NCBI RefSeq assembly: GCF_019550795.1
Contig: NZ_CP080545.1
Location: 2,127,501-2,191,500, forward strand
DNA: 64,000 nucleotides
DNA from: Paenibacillus sp. sptzw28
GTDB taxonomy: Bacteria > Bacillota > Bacilli > Paenibacillales > Paenibacillaceae
Direction of reading: 5' to 3'
Shown: positions 1 through 9,128 of the stretch, one piece after another
Layout: each line of letters starts with the position of its first letter
Position numbering within the stretch: position 1 is the first letter of the stretch
Program-made: the position numbers and the translations under genes
Notes under the pieces: generated by a model
The model's input: the letters and a program-made list of their open reading frames with translations, nothing else
Databases searched by the model: none
What the model was told of the DNA's origin: nothing

Positions 1-46
1 AAAGCGCTTCCTGAGGAGGGGGATTACCATTCAAAAGCAGCAGCTA

Positions 47-973
47 TTGCTCAAGCAGCTTCACAAGCAATTCCCATTTCACGTATTTGTATGGCTTGGG
101 ATATTGTTTCTACTTATTTTTAGCTACATTCCCATGTTCGGCATTATTATCGCATTTAAAAACTATAAAATTTCAACCGGTATTGAGGGAATATTCACAA
201 GCTCATGGGCAGGTTTAACACATTTTAAGGCACTGATCGACGATTATAATTTCCCGAATCTGGTTAGGAATACACTCATTCTAAGCATTCTGAAGGTTGT
301 TTTTTCTTACCCGGTCCCGATCCTGTTTGCCATAATACTCAGTGAGGTCAAGAATGTCGCATTCAAGAGGTTCGTACAAACCGTCAGTTATTTGCCGCAT
401 TTTATATCATGGGTTGTTGTAACGGGGATTGCATACGCTTTCTTTTCCACCGGTTATGGGATCTTTAACGAGCTGCTGCTTTCGCTCGGCATATTGAAAG
501 AGCCGGTCGATGTTCTGACGGATCCTGACTCGTTCTATGGCTTAGCCGTAGCCTCCGCGATCTGGAAAGAAGCGGGCTGGTGGACGATCATATTCCTTGC
601 TGCTCTTGCCGGTATTGATCCTTCGCTATATGAAGCGGCCGAGATGGATGGCGCCGGCAGAATTAAACGCATCTTGTATATCACTCTGCCCGAATTAAAA
701 AGCGCAAGCATCGTTGTCCTTATACTGTCCGTCGGCAGCATGCTTGGCGGGGGACTAGTCGGCTCGAACTTCGAGCAGTCGATGCTGCTTGGCAACTCGC
801 TTAACAGCGAGAAGTCGCAAATTATTCAGACTTATGCATTTAACATCGGGCTGGCGCAGGGCAGATTCTCGTTCGCGGCGGCTATCGATCTCATGCAATC
901 GGTCATTTCCCTGTTCCTGATCTATACGAGCAATGCGATTGCCAAGCGGGTATCGGGAACAGGTTTATTTTAA
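47..973 (+). CDS. ABC sugar transporter permease, LplB-type
   Basis: Inner permease of a carbohydrate ABC importer of the LplB/YtcP/LipO class, which brings complex oligosaccharides into the cell. The protein has about six hydrophobic segments. The permease EAA loop is visible as YEAAEMDGAGRIKRILYITLP, the contact site for the ATPase. The next gene is the partner permease and a binding lipoprotein follows; no ATPase is present, as is usual for this class, which shares a global ATPase such as MsmX. The start is uncertain: TTG at 47 is the first canonical codon, but the strong ribosome site GGAGGGGG (15-22) lies ideally for an in-frame ATT at 29, which would add six residues. Confidence 0.9.
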   Translation: MLKQLHKQFPFHVFVWLGILFLLIFSYIPMFGIIIAFKNYKISTGIEGIFTSSWAGLTHFKALIDDYNFPNLVRNTLILSILKVVFSYPVPILFAIILSEVKNVAFKRFVQTVSYLPHFISWVVVTGIAYAFFSTGYGIFNELLLSLGILKEPVDVLTDPDSFYGLAVASAIWKEAGWWTIIFLAALAGIDPSLYEAAEMDGAGRIKRILYITLPELKSASIVVLILSVGSMLGGGLVGSNFEQSMLLGNSLNSEKSQIIQTYAFNIGLAQGRFSFAAAIDLMQSVISLFLIYTSNAIAKRVSGTGLF

Positions 974-997
974 AAAAGAATAGGGGGTGGCATACTC

Positions 998-1879
998 GTG
1001 CAGCGAAGAAAGACGTTGGAAGACCGGTGCCTTGACTCGTTCATCATGGTCGTATTGGTGCTCATTGTTTTTATGACTTTATATCCCTTTTATTACATTC
1101 TGGTTATTACCTTCAATTCCGGTACGGATACCACACTCGGAGGGATGTACTTATGGCCCAGGGATTTTACATTCGGAAACTATATTTACTTTCTTAAAGA
1201 CCCGAAATGGCTCAGCGCGCTTGGGATGTCGCTGCTTCGAACCGTCGTTGGAACGTCGCTTGGGGTTTTGTTTACCGCGATGGTTGCTTACGGTCTTGCA
1301 AGACGTGACCTGCTCTTCCGGAAAAGCTATTTCTTTATCATCGTCTTTGCCATGAATTTCTCCGGCGGACTGATCGCCTACTATGTCGTGCTGAAAAGCT
1401 TGGGACTTATCAACACGTTCGGCGTGTACGTGATTCCTGGCATGCTCAATTTGTTTTTCCTGCTCATCGCCATCTCGTTCTTCAACGACATTCCTGAAGA
1501 GCTCGGTGAATCGGCACGAATGGACGGCGCGAGCGAGCTTCGCATTTTTGCGCGCATCATACTTCCGGTATCCATGCCACTTGTTGCGACAATGAGCCTG
1601 TTCATGGGTTCTGGCCATTGGAATGCATGGCTGGATTCCGCCTATTTCGTACAGAATGAGGGACTTCGGACGTTGACTTACCGCATGATGCAGGTGATCA
1701 ACCAGTCTATGATACCAACTGGAGACGCGGCATCTGCTGCAATGTCAAGATCGAAAGTGACTCCTTTCTCCATCCAGGCTACTGCAATGGTCGTATCGAT
1801 TGTCCCGATTCTCGGGGTGTACCCGTTTTTGCAAAAGCATTTCGTCTCCGGTATGATGCTCGGGTCTGTCAAGGGCTGA
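998..1879 (+). CDS. ABC sugar transporter permease, YtcP-type
   Basis: Second membrane permease of the same importer (MalG/YtcP-like, 293 aa). It has an N-terminal membrane segment after a short charged stretch, about six segments overall, and the EAA loop LGESARMDGASELRIFARI before the last segments. It starts with GTG 24 bases after the upstream permease, behind AGGGGGTGG at 982-990, so it is cotranscribed. It pairs with the first permease to form the channel used by the lipoprotein encoded next. Confidence 0.9.
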   Translation: MQRRKTLEDRCLDSFIMVVLVLIVFMTLYPFYYILVITFNSGTDTTLGGMYLWPRDFTFGNYIYFLKDPKWLSALGMSLLRTVVGTSLGVLFTAMVAYGLARRDLLFRKSYFFIIVFAMNFSGGLIAYYVVLKSLGLINTFGVYVIPGMLNLFFLLIAISFFNDIPEELGESARMDGASELRIFARIILPVSMPLVATMSLFMGSGHWNAWLDSAYFVQNEGLRTLTYRMMQVINQSMIPTGDAASAAMSRSKVTPFSIQATAMVVSIVPILGVYPFLQKHFVSGMMLGSVKG

Positions 1880-1956
1880 CGTGTGGTTTTATAGCATCCC
1901 GGTATTAAGGGCACCGGGAATGCTTAAAATAAAAATGATTAATCGGGGGGATAAAA

Positions 1957-3540
1957 ATGGCTAAACGCTTCAATAGCATCACCATGCTCATGGCTCTTCT
2001 GCTTCTGCTTGGCAGTATACTGGCGGCATGCAGCAAGAGCGAAAATAACGGCGGAGCCGCAAATGGCAATGGAACTGCTGCAGACTCCAACAAAGAAGGT
2101 AACGGCGGCAGCGAACAAGGCGACTGCACGAAACCGGTAGAACTCAGCATGTTCGTCGATGCCACCTGGTATCCGTTTCAGGAATGGTCCGGTGAAATTC
2201 CAGAATTTATTACAAAGGCAACCTGCATAAAGCCGAAGGTAACGGTGGCAACCGATGACAAGCAGCTTGCTTTGATGGTTGCTTCCGGCGATCTGCCCGA
2301 CCTCATCCTTTCTTTCAACTTCAAGCTGATGTCGGATGCTAATGTGAGCCTTCCCTACAATGAAATATTTCCGAAGTACGCGCCCGACGTCAAATTCGAC
2401 CCGGTGAAAGAATTCGTCAACACCGTCAGCGACGGCAATTATTACGCGATCCGGAATGATTTCTCGACCGAAGCGGAATGGAAAGCGAATCCCTACGCGC
2501 ATATGATGGTTCCGGGCCTCTCCTTGCGCAAAGATATTTTGCAGGAGCTTGGGAACCCTTCGATCAGTTCGCTTTCCGATCTGGATAAAGTGTTCGCCGA
2601 TGTCAAGAGGAAGCATCCGGACATTACGCCGCTTATTATAAATCCGAACTGGCAGAGACCTTATTTTGATGTGCAATACGGCGCTCAGGGAGGGTTCGCG
2701 GATGAGAACGGAAAGCTCATCTACTACCTGAAGCAGGACGCCTTGCGTAAGTCGGTTCTGTATATGAACAGCTTGTACCGCAATGATTTTGTGACATCGG
2801 AGAATTATGCCTATAAGAATGAAACCGAGACCGAGCAAATGATGCTTGCCGGCAAAGGATTCGCTTATACGTGGACATACTCCGGGGCAGAGCGCCTCAA
2901 TGCGGACGCCAAGGGTAAGTACGAGTTCGTGCAGCTTGCAGAACCGCTCAGCCCGGATGCGAAAATCGTAAGTACCGGAACCGGCGGTTTGGGCGCTTAT
3001 GTCACGAAGAACAATAAGAACGTAGAAGCTACCGTGAAATTCCTGAAGTATATGTACTCCGAAGAAGGTTGGAGACTTGGCGAATGGGGCGTCGAAGGAA
3101 AGGATTGGACCTGGAATCCGGCCGGCTATCCGGAATTCAATTATGACGTCAACGACCTGGAAACGCTGAAGAAGAAAGGCGTATACTGGTGGGGCGTACC
3201 ATGGGAAACGGGCGTCGGAATGGCCTTAACGTCCTATAAGGAGGGTTCGGAAACGACCCGGCAAGGAGAGCAGTATTCCAAAATTATCACATTAAACCCG
3301 GCAATCGGCATGATTAACCCGGATACGGATTCGCCCGAACAGATTATTAAAGCGAATATCGATAATATGGTAAAAACGGAAATGACGAAGGTTTATCTGG
3401 CGCCAAGCCAGGACGAGGCAAACAAAGCTTATGATGAGATTCTCAAAAAAGCGGAGAAGATGGGATTAGAGAAGCTGGAAGCATGGGCGAATTCGCAATA
3501 CGGCCCGTTGAAGGAAAAATACGACAGTTTGACGAAATGA
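1957..3540 (+). CDS. Sugar-binding lipoprotein, LipO-type
   Basis: Extracellular solute-binding protein (family 1, 527 aa) that captures the glycan for the two upstream permeases. A lipoprotein signal peptide ends in the lipobox LAAC, so the mature protein is anchored through Cys25. A flexible Asn/Gly/Ser linker follows (about residues 26-52). The ribosome site GGGGGG at 1945-1950 precedes ATG 1957. The length and the YYAIRNDF and EEGWRLGEWGVEG segments fit the LipO group rather than maltose- or xylose-binding proteins. The substrate cannot be named; the neighbouring GH95, heparinase-like and GH31 genes suggest a mixed polysaccharide. Confidence 0.9.
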   Translation: MAKRFNSITMLMALLLLLGSILAACSKSENNGGAANGNGTAADSNKEGNGGSEQGDCTKPVELSMFVDATWYPFQEWSGEIPEFITKATCIKPKVTVATDDKQLALMVASGDLPDLILSFNFKLMSDANVSLPYNEIFPKYAPDVKFDPVKEFVNTVSDGNYYAIRNDFSTEAEWKANPYAHMMVPGLSLRKDILQELGNPSISSLSDLDKVFADVKRKHPDITPLIINPNWQRPYFDVQYGAQGGFADENGKLIYYLKQDALRKSVLYMNSLYRNDFVTSENYAYKNETETEQMMLAGKGFAYTWTYSGAERLNADAKGKYEFVQLAEPLSPDAKIVSTGTGGLGAYVTKNNKNVEATVKFLKYMYSEEGWRLGEWGVEGKDWTWNPAGYPEFNYDVNDLETLKKKGVYWWGVPWETGVGMALTSYKEGSETTRQGEQYSKIITLNPAIGMINPDTDSPEQIIKANIDNMVKTEMTKVYLAPSQDEANKAYDEILKKAEKMGLEKLEAWANSQYGPLKEKYDSLTK

Positions 3541-3568
3541 ACGCCTTCCCTATAGAATGAACGAAGAA

Positions 3569-3614
3569 GCATACGGAATGTAAGGTCTTTCATCAGGCTT
3601 TACATTCCGTATGC
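3569..3614 (+). terminator. Strong hairpin between binding protein and kinase genes
   Basis: A perfect 15-bp inverted repeat (GCATACGGAATGTAA at 3569-3583, its complement at 3600-3614) with a 16-base loop is followed by GTCTTTTG. It probably ends or attenuates transport-operon mRNA before the sensor kinase gene. The short T-run means partial readthrough is possible. Confidence 0.7.
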
Positions 3615-3659
3615 GTCTTTTGTCAGCACACTTCATTCAGGCACGGAGGAATGGATCGT

Positions 3660-5426
3660 ATGCGCATCAGTACGAAAATGATCATCGGGTATGTTCTGCT
3701 CATTGTACTTCCATTTCTTCTGTTTACCGTCTTTGTTTATATGCAGCTGTACGATAAATTGTTGACGCAGTACCAGCTGTCCAACCAGCAAAATATTGAG
3801 CAGCTGGCCGGCAACCTGGATTCGACACTGGGCAAGATTGAATCCCTGCAATCGATTTATCAGAATAATGCAGCCCTGATCGATTATTTACGCGATGAAT
3901 ATACCGATGACCGGGATCTTATTTATTTCTATTTGAGGGAAATCAGTCCGGCCATATCGTTTGCAACCTTGGCGGAGCCGTCGGTGCAATCGCTTACAAT
4001 ATACCCGAAGTCGCAGAAGAGGCTGCTTACGGTAACTGGTTTTCGCCCGTTCTACAACATTTACGATAAGCTCTCACGGGACGAAATAAACGCCTTGCGC
4101 CCTTCGCAAGGACTTTGGAAAAAGTCGGTAAGCGCGAAAGAAATTTCACTCACTTACTACCAAAAAATATACAACGATACTTTCACAAGAGATCTTGGCA
4201 TTATTGAATTGTCAGTCGAGCCCAAACTGCTTGGTGACTTCATGCAGAATATTCGTGACGTCCATCGCGATAATGCGATTCTCCTTATGGACAAGCAGGG
4301 GAATTCGGTCGATACTCCTTTCCAGTCGAATATCCCGCAGAGTCAAATCTCAAATATAATGGCAGACATTCACAGCGGCGCTTCCAAATCGTTTCTCGCC
4401 TGGCATGACCAATTGCTTGTAAATTCCGTGAGCATTCCAAGACTCGGCCTGACCGTTATTGAAATCAACAAGCAAAACGTGTTATTTGAATTCCTGCGGG
4501 TCAAACAGCTGTGGGTAGCTGGAGGGTTCTTACTTCTTGGCTTGCTGTCCGTCAGCTATTATTTGATTGTTTCGTCACTTACTAAGCGAATCGTGATGTT
4601 ATCCCGTCATATGAGGAAAGTCGGACAAGACTCGCTCGGCAAGCATTTTGCAGGCCATACCGGCAGGGATGAAATCGGCTTTCTGATTACAAGCTACAAT
4701 GCGATGATCACCCGGATTGATGAACTCGTCTATCGTGTCCAGAAGGTGGAGCTGCTTAAGAAAGAGGCTGACTTCAAAATGCTGCAGGCACAAATTCAGC
4801 CCCATTTCCTATACAATACGCTGGAAACGATGCGAATGCTTGCAAGATCCAATCAGGGCCGGGTCGTCGCGGAAATGGCATTCTCGCTCGGGAATCTTCT
4901 CCGCTACAGCTTATCCAAAAATACGGATACGATTCTGAAGGAAGAACTGGAGCAGATTCGTTCCTATATGTCCATCCATCAAATCCGCATGAAGGATTTG
5001 ATATTCGATTTGGATGTGGAAGAAAGTGTCCTGACGGTTTCTTGTCCGCGATTTATACTTCAGCCTCTCGTGGAAAACAGCATGATTCACGGATTATCAA
5101 GGAAGAGAGGCGTTAAACGGATCGGCGTAAGCATAAAGAAAGAGGTTGACCGAATGATGATCGAAGTGGAGGACAACGGCGCGGGAATAGAGCCTGACAA
5201 GCTGGTTGTTTTGAAGCGAATCCTCAATGGTGACATAGGGGACGGTGTCATCGAAACGCAAGGTACGGGAATTGGGCTGAGCAATGTGGCGGAGAGAGTC
5301 AGAGCTTATTTCGGCCCGAATTCAGAGATTAATATTATAAATACTCCAGGAAAGGGTACGCGATGTACCCTTAAACTCACGATGAAGGAGAATGGCCATG
5401 CTCAAGCTGATGATCGTGGACGATGA
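3660..5426 (+). CDS. Two-component sensor histidine kinase, YesM-type
   Basis: Membrane sensor of the YesM/LytS family (588 aa). An N-terminal membrane helix, a large extracellular domain, a second helix near residues 280-300, a HAMP region, then the His_kinase domain with phospho-acceptor His382 in QPHFLYNTLE and an ATPase domain with EDNGAGIEP and GTGIGLSN. It phosphorylates the regulator encoded next. The longest frame begins at 3651, but GGAGGA (3645-3650) abuts that ATG; ATG 3660 has proper 9-base spacing and is preferred. It presumably senses the imported sugar or its bound lipoprotein. Confidence 0.92.
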   Translation: MRISTKMIIGYVLLIVLPFLLFTVFVYMQLYDKLLTQYQLSNQQNIEQLAGNLDSTLGKIESLQSIYQNNAALIDYLRDEYTDDRDLIYFYLREISPAISFATLAEPSVQSLTIYPKSQKRLLTVTGFRPFYNIYDKLSRDEINALRPSQGLWKKSVSAKEISLTYYQKIYNDTFTRDLGIIELSVEPKLLGDFMQNIRDVHRDNAILLMDKQGNSVDTPFQSNIPQSQISNIMADIHSGASKSFLAWHDQLLVNSVSIPRLGLTVIEINKQNVLFEFLRVKQLWVAGGFLLLGLLSVSYYLIVSSLTKRIVMLSRHMRKVGQDSLGKHFAGHTGRDEIGFLITSYNAMITRIDELVYRVQKVELLKKEADFKMLQAQIQPHFLYNTLETMRMLARSNQGRVVAEMAFSLGNLLRYSLSKNTDTILKEELEQIRSYMSIHQIRMKDLIFDLDVEESVLTVSCPRFILQPLVENSMIHGLSRKRGVKRIGVSIKKEVDRMMIEVEDNGAGIEPDKLVVLKRILNGDIGDGVIETQGTGIGLSNVAERVRAYFGPNSEINIINTPGKGTRCTLKLTMKENGHAQADDRGR

Positions 5427-6159
5427 ACCGATTATTTTGACCGGGATCCGGGACATGGTGGAGAAAGCGAACACGGCTTTTACGAGAATCGCAACGGCCG
5501 GCGATAGTATAGAAGCGTTGGAAATGATCGCGTATTTCCAGCCCGATCTCGTTATTACGGACATCCAAATGCCCGAAATGAGTGGTCTGGAATTCATTCG
5601 CAGAGCTAAGGCCAGGAATGTCAGACGGTTTATCATTCTCTCAGGGTTTGATTTATTTGAATATGCACAGCATGCGGTCCGCTTGCAGGTAAGCGAATAT
5701 TTGCTTAAGCCGGTTGATGAAGCGCAGCTGGCGGAATTATTGAAGCGAATGGCTATCGAGGTGATGGATCAGCGGCGCCGGGAGAATGAAGCCGGCAGCG
5801 CAGAAGATGAGACCTGCCAGTCCTTCAGCGATCATATAAAGATGTTGATCGATTATATTCATAACAATTACATGAAGGATATTTCATTGTCTGATGCGGC
5901 GGCCTATCTCGATCTGCACCCGGTATACATTGGCAAACTGTTCAAGAACGAAACCGGCGATTCATTCGTCCATTACCTCAATCAAACCCGGATCGGGAAA
6001 GCGAAAGAGCTGCTGACCGGCGGACAGAATATATCGCTTGATAGAATCGCCGGTTGTGTCGGTTTCGAGAACCGCCGCACCTTCTATAAGGTGTTCCGCA
6101 AATATGCAGAACAGACACCGGGACAATATCGGGATAGCATAAAAGAGCCGAAACCATGA
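5398..6159 (+). CDS. Response regulator with AraC-type DNA-binding domain, YesN-type
   Basis: Partner of the upstream kinase. The receiver domain has the acidic pair near the N-terminus (VDDEP) and phospho-acceptor Asp55 in VITDIQMPE. The C-terminal AraC domain has two helix-turn-helix units (residues about 150-250), including DSFVHYLNQTRIGKAKELL. An ATG at 5392 sits right after the ribosome site GAAGGAG (5384-5390), so ATG 5398 with 7-base spacing is preferred. The gene overlaps the kinase by 29 bases, indicating coupled translation. It probably activates the flanking transport and hydrolase genes. Confidence 0.92.
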   Translation: MLKLMIVDDEPIILTGIRDMVEKANTAFTRIATAGDSIEALEMIAYFQPDLVITDIQMPEMSGLEFIRRAKARNVRRFIILSGFDLFEYAQHAVRLQVSEYLLKPVDEAQLAELLKRMAIEVMDQRRRENEAGSAEDETCQSFSDHIKMLIDYIHNNYMKDISLSDAAAYLDLHPVYIGKLFKNETGDSFVHYLNQTRIGKAKELLTGGQNISLDRIAGCVGFENRRTFYKVFRKYAEQTPGQYRDSIKEPKP

Positions 6160-6179
6160 GCCGCCGGCTCTTTTTTTTT
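6141..6179 (+). terminator. Rho-independent terminator after response regulator
   Basis: AAAAGAGCCG (6141-6150) pairs with CGGCTCTTTT (6165-6174) and is followed by an unbroken T-run to 6179. The left arm lies within the last codons of the regulator gene. The A-rich left flank would also let it work on the opposite strand. Confidence 0.9.
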
Positions 6180-6291
6180 ATTGTATTCAACAACGTGCTG
6201 TTCTCCTGAAACCGGGCTGCCTGCACAATTGCGACATGTTTGCAATCTATTGTGTCGCGTTGAACGATTCACTGATCCTTCTTCCGCCCGA

Positions 6292-6337
6292 TATAATTAA
6301 AGCCATAAGCCGGGCGTTTATTTGATAACGCTGTCAA
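6292..6337 (+). promoter_or_regulatory. Promoter -10 and CcpA cre-like operator
   Basis: A TATAAT at 6292-6297 is followed by TTGATAACGCTGTCAA at 6322-6337, which matches the catabolite-responsive element consensus WTGNNARCGNWWWCAW at all but one constrained position. Placed about 18 bases after the expected transcription start, it would act as a CcpA-HPr roadblock on the hydrolase gene at 6377 when preferred sugars are present. No convincing -35 was seen. Confidence 0.65.
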
Positions 6338-6376
6338 ATCAGGACCTTTTTTATTTCAGATTAGGAGAGTAATAAA

Positions 6377-9097
6377 ATGACTAAAGTATCGGAAGTCAAA
6401 CGCATGTACCAAAAAGGAAATTACGCCAGCACGTACACAGAAGTGCCAGCCTCAAATCCAGGATTGGCATGGCGGGAAGGCATGATCAGCGGAAACGGCG
6501 AAAACGGTTATATTACGTCAGGGTCGCCGTATACGGACAGTTTTATATTTCAATATATGTGGTTCAACTATCCGTCCCGAGATCCAAGAGTGATTCCGGA
6601 AGAATTAACGGGACAGCTTGCTGATGCCAGATGGAATGTTTTTAACCTGAATGATGGATGGAAGATTACCCATGCGGACGGTAAAACAAGGAAAAGAACT
6701 TTTTTTTACAGCTATCATCCGGGACACCAGCTCAGACTTGGCATGACTTCCAAGGGGACCGTATCCGGTTATGAAAGATGGACGAATTATGAAACGGCGG
6801 AAACCGGCGTTCGTTATACCGATGAATGTGGCGAGTGGATCCGAACCTCATTTACATCCAGAGAAGACAATGTTTCGATTACGAAAATCGAACAATCCTC
6901 CGCCGGTGCAAAAATCAACATGATCATCTCCATTGATGACGTTTCGAGCATGTATAAGGCACGCGATGGTCACACCGAGCTTAGTGCACTTCAATATAAA
7001 AAGCTGGTCGATCCAAATGCGGAATATATCGCACAGGTTGCACATTATCCTGCTTACCCAGGCAGCGAACTGATCAATGGGGGATATGCCGGACTGACAC
7101 AGGTTATTGTTGTTAACGGAACCAAGAAACAGGTGCAGCTCGCTGACACGAATGAACAGATCAACGTTGGGACGCTGCAGAATCCGGCCATTCAAGTGAC
7201 CGACGCCGACGCCGTATATTTAATAACGCAATCGAACAGGACATTTGATATGGGCAAAATTGAAGATTTTACCCGTATGACGCAATATGCTCTTGTAGAC
7301 TATCTTTATAAAAACACGAATGCTGCAGCGGAAAAGTATAAAGATCCTTCCGGTACATTCGATTATAACGCTGCCCTTGAGCCGCATAGCGACAAACAGT
7401 CCGCAGAATTTAACGCTGTATGTTTTACGCTTAAAGGCGACGAGAAATTCAAGAGCGCGGACAACTTGACGCTTATCAACGCGCAAAAGGAATCGACAAC
7501 GAGGATCAATCATGCTTTCATGGAGCAGGTGTACAATCAGGGACGATATGCCTTGATATGCTGCAGCGGTTCAAGCGCGCCGCGATTGTATGGGATGTGG
7601 ACCGGGGAGTGGAATCCTGGCTGGCGTGGCATCTATACCCTTGACGCCAACGTGAATTTACAGGTTTCCCCCATGAATACAAGCCATTTAACAGAGGCGC
7701 AGCTTGGGTATATCATATTCTTCTTGAGAAACACGCCCGACTTCGAATACAATGCGCGAATGGCTTACGGGATGCATGATGCGCTGCAGGTGTCGGTCAA
7801 CTCGGACATCGACCGCGCAATGCATGTGGAATACGACAATGACTATCCGTTTGAATATTGGAATGCCGGGGCAAGCTGGTGCCTGCTTCCTATCTTTGAG
7901 TATTGGCAGTGTTACGGCAACCGAAAGATTCCAATCCACGACAACATGAGAATCCATGATCTCAAACCGCTTCTCAGTGTAGAGGACGGAGGGCTGTCGG
8001 ATGAAGAATTCAGACAATTGACAGATAAGGGATATTTGGATTTAGAACAGGATATTCTGCTTCCGCTGCTTACCAAACAGGCGAACTTCTGGGAACAGTT
8101 ATGCACTCCGGAATACTATACGGATATTAATGGCAACGCGAGTTATGAGAAAGGTAAAACGGCGTTAAATCCGGGCGAGAAATATATGCTAATCCCTACC
8201 TATTCACCGGAAAATAACCCGATCGGGTACAACAGTACGATTACGGCAAATGCCACGATGGATATTGCTGCGGCGCGGGATGGACTGCATATGGTCATAG
8301 CCATCGAAAATGCAGTGAAACGCGACGGATATGAAGTCGCAATCGTCAAATGGGAAGCGTTGCTGAGGCTGCTGCCGGATTATAAGGTTGATAAGGACGG
8401 CGCTTTACGCGAATGGGCGATGAATGAATACGCCGAAAACAACAACCACCGCCATTTGAGCCATCTCTATCCGGCATGGCCTGCGTATGAAACGCAGAAC
8501 AATATGGAGTTGACTAAAGCTGCCAATATCGCTGTTGAGAACAGAAATAAATACAATACAGGGGACGCGACGGCAGGGCACGGCTGGATGCACAAGGCTC
8601 TGGTCTACGCCAGATTAAAAAACGGCGACGGGGTCATCTCTTCTCTTCTGCCGATGATGACGGAGTCCGGTTACTACACTTCCTTGATGACAGACCACGA
8701 CACAAACAGAAGAAGCGACTGCTATTGCACGGATACATTATTTGGGACTGTGGGAGCAGTAAATGAAGCTCTATTATTTTCCAATACGGGTGAAATTGAA
8801 GTTCTTCCGGCACTGCCCACCGAATGGAAAGCGGGATCCATCAGCGGATTGATGGCAAGGACTCGGGTGGAGGTTAGAGAGTTATCATGGGACATGTTAT
8901 CTAATATTGTAACTGTTACTTTTAAATCGGTCGCTGATCACAATCAGATCAAAATAAAAGCCGGCATTCCGTGGGCAAAAGCAACAGTTGACGGCCGTCA
9001 AGCAAAAGCGCTTTCCGATGGACTTGATAAACATATTCATTTAACGCTCAGTTCCGGTACAGATGTTACAGTCGTATTTTATTTGAATGAGGAGTAA
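6377..9097 (+). CDS. Glycoside hydrolase, GH95-like (alpha-L-fucosidase/galactosidase type)
   Basis: Large cytoplasmic hydrolase (906 aa, no signal peptide) resembling GH95, whose members remove alpha-L-fucose or alpha-L-galactose by inversion. The N-terminal sandwich domain has AWREGMISGNGENGYI. The (alpha/alpha)6 barrel carries TLDANVNLQ with Asn425 and Asn427, YSPEN with Glu612, HRHLSHLYPAW, and YCTDTLFGT with Asp786, in the order of the known catalytic Asn-Asn, Glu and Asp of this family. The C-terminal sandwich begins near GEIEVLPALPTEW. The usual DGNFG motif reads TDTLFG, so it may be a divergent subfamily with a different substrate. ATG 6377 follows AGGAGAG. Confidence 0.8.
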   Translation: MTKVSEVKRMYQKGNYASTYTEVPASNPGLAWREGMISGNGENGYITSGSPYTDSFIFQYMWFNYPSRDPRVIPEELTGQLADARWNVFNLNDGWKITHADGKTRKRTFFYSYHPGHQLRLGMTSKGTVSGYERWTNYETAETGVRYTDECGEWIRTSFTSREDNVSITKIEQSSAGAKINMIISIDDVSSMYKARDGHTELSALQYKKLVDPNAEYIAQVAHYPAYPGSELINGGYAGLTQVIVVNGTKKQVQLADTNEQINVGTLQNPAIQVTDADAVYLITQSNRTFDMGKIEDFTRMTQYALVDYLYKNTNAAAEKYKDPSGTFDYNAALEPHSDKQSAEFNAVCFTLKGDEKFKSADNLTLINAQKESTTRINHAFMEQVYNQGRYALICCSGSSAPRLYGMWTGEWNPGWRGIYTLDANVNLQVSPMNTSHLTEAQLGYIIFFLRNTPDFEYNARMAYGMHDALQVSVNSDIDRAMHVEYDNDYPFEYWNAGASWCLLPIFEYWQCYGNRKIPIHDNMRIHDLKPLLSVEDGGLSDEEFRQLTDKGYLDLEQDILLPLLTKQANFWEQLCTPEYYTDINGNASYEKGKTALNPGEKYMLIPTYSPENNPIGYNSTITANATMDIAAARDGLHMVIAIENAVKRDGYEVAIVKWEALLRLLPDYKVDKDGALREWAMNEYAENNNHRHLSHLYPAWPAYETQNNMELTKAANIAVENRNKYNTGDATAGHGWMHKALVYARLKNGDGVISSLLPMMTESGYYTSLMTDHDTNRRSDCYCTDTLFGTVGAVNEALLFSNTGEIEVLPALPTEWKAGSISGLMARTRVEVRELSWDMLSNIVTVTFKSVADHNQIKIKAGIPWAKATVDGRQAKALSDGLDKHIHLTLSSGTDVTVVFYLNEE

Positions 9098-9128
9098 ATG
9101 GATGGTTCAGAAACACAAGTGTAAGAGT

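Noticed and set aside
1..11. cre site at the left edge
   Set aside because: AAAGCGCTTCC looks like half of a CcpA site but the left half lies outside the window, so it is not listed as a feature.
1939..2838. 299-codon open frame on the minus strand
   Set aside because: Antisense to the binding lipoprotein, which has a clear signal peptide and family match.
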